In this document: positions 61,021 through 64,000 of the stretch, one piece after another
Position numbering within the stretch: the stretch's first letter is position 1
Layout of the letters: every line of letters starts with the position of its first letter
NCBI RefSeq assembly: GCF_011752005.1
Contig: NZ_JAAIJZ010000001.1
Coordinates: 248,001 to 312,000, forward strand
DNA length: 64,000 nucleotides
From: Canibacter zhoujuaniae
Lineage (GTDB): Bacteria > Actinomycetota > Actinomycetes > Actinomycetales > Microbacteriaceae
Reading direction: 5' to 3'
Program-made: the position numbers and the translations under genes
The notes under the pieces: generated by a model
Told to the model about the DNA's origin: nothing
Databases searched by the model: none
Seen by the model: the letters and a program-made list of their open reading frames with translations, nothing else

Positions 61021-62202
61021 ATGCAGCTCTTCACCTCCGAATCTGTCACCGCCGGTCACCCTGACAAACTGTGTGACCAGGTCAGTGACGCCATACTTGA
61101 TGCCTACTTGGGTGCGGATCCCACAAGCCGTGTCGCTGTCGAAACGCTGGCCGGTAACGGTCGGATCGTGATCGCCGGCGAGGTGAGCTCTAACGCAGGT
61201 ATCGACCTTGAGGCAATCGCGCGGAAAACTATTAGAGAGATCGGATACACGGATCCCGCATACGGCCTTGATGCTGCAAACTGTGAGGTGCAAATTTTTG
61301 TTGCGCCGCAGTCGCCTGAGATTGGCGAGGGCGTCTCAGTCTCTGCCGAACAGCGCAGTGCGACAGCCGAGGATCCTTTCGACCTGCAGGGGGCCGGTGA
61401 CCAGGGGATAATGTTCGGTTACGCAACAAACGAAACCCCGACACTAATGCCGCCAGCACTCACTATCGCGCACGCGCTTGCTGCGCGCCTGCAAGAGGTG
61501 CGTCAAACTGGAGTTCTAGAGTGGCTGCGACCAGACGGTAAAACCCAGGTGACTTTAGGGCTTGAAAATGGTGTGCCAAAGCTGGTTGACACTGTTGTGC
61601 TGTCAACCCAGCATGCTGAACATGTTTCCCAAGATGAGATCCGGGAAGCGGCTGCACATCACGTAGTTGCGCCGATCCTGCACGAAACCGGCCTAGATCT
61701 GGAGCAGTTAAAATTACACGTTAACCCCTCAGGCTCGTTTATTGTTGGTGGCCCGCAAGCAGACGCCGGTCTGACGGGACGTAAAATCATCATTGATACC
61801 TACGGGGGAGCGGCACGACACGGCGGCGGTGCGTTCAGCGGCAAAGATCCATCAAAGGTTGATCGCTCAGGCGCGTATGCGATGCGGTGGCTTGCAAAAC
61901 ATGTTGTTGCTGCGGGGCTTGCCGAGCGAGCAGAGCTGCAGGTGGCGTATGCGATCGGTAAGGCGCGGCCGGTTGGGCTTTACGTTGACACTTTTGGCAC
62001 CGGTGTTATCTCTGATGAAGAGATTGCGAAAGCCCTGCAGCGCACATTCGATTTGCGGCCGGCTGCTCTGATTGATGAGCTAAAGCTGAAGCGCCCGATT
62101 TATGCAAAGACAGCCGCATACGGTCACTTTGGCAGAGAACTGCCCGAGTTCACGTGGGAGCACACCCCCAAAATAGCTGCGTTAAAACAGGCTGCCGCGT
62201 AA
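61021..62202 (+). CDS. metK: S-adenosylmethionine synthase
   Basis: Makes S-adenosylmethionine from methionine and ATP. The 393-residue protein starts MQLFTSESVTAGHPDKLCDQ (His13, Asp15), with GAGDQGIMFGYA and GGGAFSGKDPSKVDRS. I chose the ATG at 61021; an in-frame ATG at 60982 would add 13 residues that the family lacks. It lies behind a SAM-IV-like leader, so its own product probably represses it. Confidence 0.95.
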   Translation: MQLFTSESVTAGHPDKLCDQVSDAILDAYLGADPTSRVAVETLAGNGRIVIAGEVSSNAGIDLEAIARKTIREIGYTDPAYGLDAANCEVQIFVAPQSPEIGEGVSVSAEQRSATAEDPFDLQGAGDQGIMFGYATNETPTLMPPALTIAHALAARLQEVRQTGVLEWLRPDGKTQVTLGLENGVPKLVDTVVLSTQHAEHVSQDEIREAAAHHVVAPILHETGLDLEQLKLHVNPSGSFIVGGPQADAGLTGRKIIIDTYGGAARHGGGAFSGKDPSKVDRSGAYAMRWLAKHVVAAGLAERAELQVAYAIGKARPVGLYVDTFGTGVISDEEIAKALQRTFDLRPAALIDELKLKRPIYAKTAAYGHFGRELPEFTWEHTPKIAALKQAAA

Positions 62203-62211
62203 TCTGGAGTT

Positions 62212-63135
62212 ATGGAAACTATTGGGCGAGGTGCGGGGCGTTATGCGCCGAGTCCAAGCGGGCGCCTGCACATCGGTAATCTGAGCACGGCTCTTGTGGC
62301 GTGGCTTGCTGCTCGCTCTACCGGCCGTAAATTTTTAGTGCGGATCGATAACCTCGATCGCGATAGAGATGCCGGCGCAGGGCCAGCACAGCTGTCGGAT
62401 TTAAAACTGCTTGGGCTTGACTGGGATGAGCCTGCTGTGTGGCAGGCGGATCGATCCGCAAGCTATGCTGCAGCGGTTGAGAAGCTTACCGCAGCCGGAT
62501 TAGTGTTTGAGTGTTTCTGCTCGCGTAAGGATATTCTGCAAGCACCCACCGCGCCGCATGCACCGCCGGGAGCGTATCCGGGCACCTGCCGCAACCTGAG
62601 TGCAGCAGAGATCGCGAACAAGCAGGAGCAGTTTGGTGGGCGCAACCCGGCACTCCGTCTGCGCACACCAGCACCGGCCCAAGAGCGCTCGTTTACAGAC
62701 GCGCTGCTCGGCAGAGTTACAGGCTCTGTTGATGATTTCGTATTGCGACGTGGTGACGGCACCTACGCCTATAATCTTGCAACCGTGGTTGATGATGCCG
62801 CAGCGGGAGTGGATCAGGTGGTGCGGGGAGAGGATCTTGCGCTGAGCACTCCGAGACAGCTCGTGCTTTATGATCTGCTCGGTCTAAAAGCTCCTGAATA
62901 TGCACACGTGCCGCTGGTTTTAAACAAACAGGGTCAGCGCTTAGCTAAACGTGATGGCGCTGTCACCCTGGCAGAGCTGCTTGAGTTGGGGATCAACCCT
63001 AGTGAGGTGCTCTCTAAAATGGCAGAATCTTTGGGGCTTAGTAAACCCGGTGAAGTGGTTAGTGCCACACAACTAATTTCACGCTTCGAGTATGCGAAAC
63101 TTCCGAAAAAGCCGTGGATCTTTGCGGGGTTATAA
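62212..63135 (+). CDS. gluQ: Glutamyl-Q tRNA(Asp) synthetase
   Basis: A shortened glutamyl-tRNA synthetase that charges queuosine in tRNA-Asp with glutamate. The 307-residue protein has the HIGH-type motif RLHIGN at 18-23, the catalytic core with VRIDNLDRDRD, a CFCSRKD...CRNL zinc region, and a KMSKS-like AKRDGAV; it lacks the anticodon-binding domains. It starts nine bases after metK and probably shares its transcript. This implies queuosine in tRNA, but no queuosine genes are visible in the window. Confidence 0.93.
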   Translation: METIGRGAGRYAPSPSGRLHIGNLSTALVAWLAARSTGRKFLVRIDNLDRDRDAGAGPAQLSDLKLLGLDWDEPAVWQADRSASYAAAVEKLTAAGLVFECFCSRKDILQAPTAPHAPPGAYPGTCRNLSAAEIANKQEQFGGRNPALRLRTPAPAQERSFTDALLGRVTGSVDDFVLRRGDGTYAYNLATVVDDAAAGVDQVVRGEDLALSTPRQLVLYDLLGLKAPEYAHVPLVLNKQGQRLAKRDGAVTLAELLELGINPSEVLSKMAESLGLSKPGEVVSATQLISRFEYAKLPKKPWIFAGL

Positions 63136-63145
63136 GCGAAAAGAA

Positions 63146-64000
63146 TCAGCTTTGATTCAGAGTTTGAATAGGTGCTGTTGCAACACCTAAGTGACGCTGC
63201 ACACGCTGCGCTAACAGCAGCGCCAATAACCCTAAAGCGGTAAACCCAATCGCTAAGAATGCGGGTGAGTTAAAGCCGAACCCGAGGCCGACCATGAGAC
63301 CGCCGCCGGCGGCACCGAGAGCGTTCGCTGCGTTGAATGCTGAATGCATCAGAGAGCTGCCGATCACCGGTGATTCAGGAGTTATATCCATCATCCATAC
63401 TGCAACCATCGGGCTGCAGGCGCCGCTAGAAAACGCCATCACGAAAACACCTGCGCCCAAGATGAGTGGATTGTGTGCGCCAAAAGCAACAATCGCGCAG
63501 CCGGTGAGGAAAGCAAGCAGTGCAATGCGCATCCAGAAGCGTTTATTGATATCGGCTAACCTGCCGCCGGTCAGGCTGCCGAGTGTTTGACCGAGGCCGA
63601 CCAATACGAGGGTTGCCGAAACTAAGTGCGCGTCAAGCTGCGCGACATCTGTTACCAGCGGTGAAATATATGAGTACACCGCAAAAAACCCGGCGGTGCC
63701 CAACATCGCTGCGATAAAAGCAAGCCACAAAAGCGGTTTTGTAAGCACCCGGAATTGCGATGTGAGCGGCGCATGTGCCGGAGTTTCCTGCGCTGGCACA
63801 GTAACGGCGATAGCAATCACCGCGAGCAGAAAAACACCGGCTATTACGCCGAGCGCGATGCGCCAGCCGAAGGTTTGGCCAACAAGAGTTAGCACCGGCA
63901 CCCCAGCGAGGGAGGCGAGCGGGAGCCCGAGCATGACGTAGCTGACGGCTCTGCCACGCTGGCCCGGCCCCATCATACGTGCTGCAACCAGCGGCGCAAG
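63146..64000 (-). CDS. MFS transporter, N-terminus beyond window edge
   Basis: About 285 residues of an MFS efflux protein, with the frame open to the window end. The first visible residues are LAPLVAARMM and then GPGQRGRAVSYVMLGLPLAS, a segment-5 region, so an ATG at 63976 is internal and the first four segments lie outside. GRLADINKRFWMR is the central-loop motif. It resembles AraJ/DHA1 family exporters. It is convergent with gluQ. Confidence 0.85.
   Translation of the reverse strand, partial: LAPLVAARMMGPGQRGRAVSYVMLGLPLASLAGVPVLTLVGQTFGWRIALGVIAGVFLLAVIAIAVTVPAQETPAHAPLTSQFRVLTKPLLWLAFIAAMLGTAGFFAVYSYISPLVTDVAQLDAHLVSATLVLVGLGQTLGSLTGGRLADINKRFWMRIALLAFLTGCAIVAFGAHNPLILGAGVFVMAFSSGACSPMVAVWMMDITPESPVIGSSLMHSAFNAANALGAAGGGLMVGLGFGFNSPAFLAIGFTALGLLALLLAQRVQRHLGVATAPIQTLNQS

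Noticed and set aside
1..64000. CRISPR array, rRNA operon, replication origin
   Set aside because: No regularly spaced repeats, rRNA motifs or DnaA-box cluster were seen on reading through.

Overview
The window is an ordinary-looking chromosomal segment of a mid-GC actinobacterium, most likely a Microbacteriaceae member. This rests on gene order that I recall from that family and on protein content: tsf-pyrH-frr-cdsA followed by a DivIVA-type protein; a small HG-motif membrane protein before trpC-trpB-trpA-lgt; pyk, an ANTAR response regulator of the PdtaR type, a hotdog thioesterase, polA, rpsA and coaE; rne-rplU-rpmA-obg-proB-proA-nadD-rsfS; oligoribonuclease beside tRNA-His; and actinobacterial traits such as MMPL and cutinase proteins and a SAM-IV-like leader before metK. 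I cannot name the species. No rRNA, CRISPR array, insertion sequence or prophage is visible.

Layout. 1-4.4 kb: translation and envelope genes (tsf, pyrH, frr, cdsA), a DivIVA-like protein, a secreted lytic-transglycosylase-like protein. 4.4-7.5 kb (minus): RNase HI and an 812-residue coiled-coil, Scy-like polar protein. 7.6-12.8 kb: a membrane/lipoprotein fusion, a YbbN-like co-chaperone, a cysteine desulfurase and mnmA (the sulfur relay to tRNA). 12.9-18.1 kb: a glycerol regulon, glpD-glpF-glpK, with a divergent SorC-type regulator and a palindromic operator. 18.2-21.1 kb: tRNA-His, orn, def, an MFS transporter, tRNA-Arg. 21.2-26.8 kb: a shortened trp operon (trpC, trpB, trpA) with lgt and pyk. 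26.8-32.6 kb: an accessory block after tRNA-Leu containing a very unusual 949-residue ABC exporter, a DUF1801 protein, an orphan second trpB and an aldo/keto reductase. 32.7-43.1 kb: conserved core (pdtaR, thioesterase, polA, rpsA, coaE) with a cutinase-like lipoprotein and a TetR/MMPL pair inserted. 43.1-54.2 kb: VKOR, RNase E/G, ribosomal proteins L21 and L27, Obg, proline and NAD synthesis, RsfS, tRNA-Ala, Nif3-like protein. 54.5-60.8 kb (minus): a six-gene ABC/lipoprotein transport cluster. 60.8-64 kb: SAM-IV-like riboswitch, metK, gluQRS and an edge-truncated MFS transporter.

Working together. The cysteine desulfurase and MnmA would supply 2-thiouridine to tRNA. GlpF, GlpK and GlpD import and oxidise glycerol under a local repressor. 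TrpC, TrpB and TrpA make tryptophan from a CdRP precursor, but no trpE/G/D/F is present here while a second trpB is. The most unusual object is the fused ABC exporter at 27.0-29.9 kb. Its first nucleotide-binding domain has no Walker A, and its second has Walker A, Walker B and the switch histidine but almost no signature subdomain. Together they could build only one ATP site. A second system worth attention is the lipoprotein, peptidoglycan-binding adaptor and MacB-type ABC cluster at 54.5-59 kb. Several genes also show a -10-like hexamer ending exactly seven bases before the start codon with no ribosome binding site, which suggests leaderless mRNAs.
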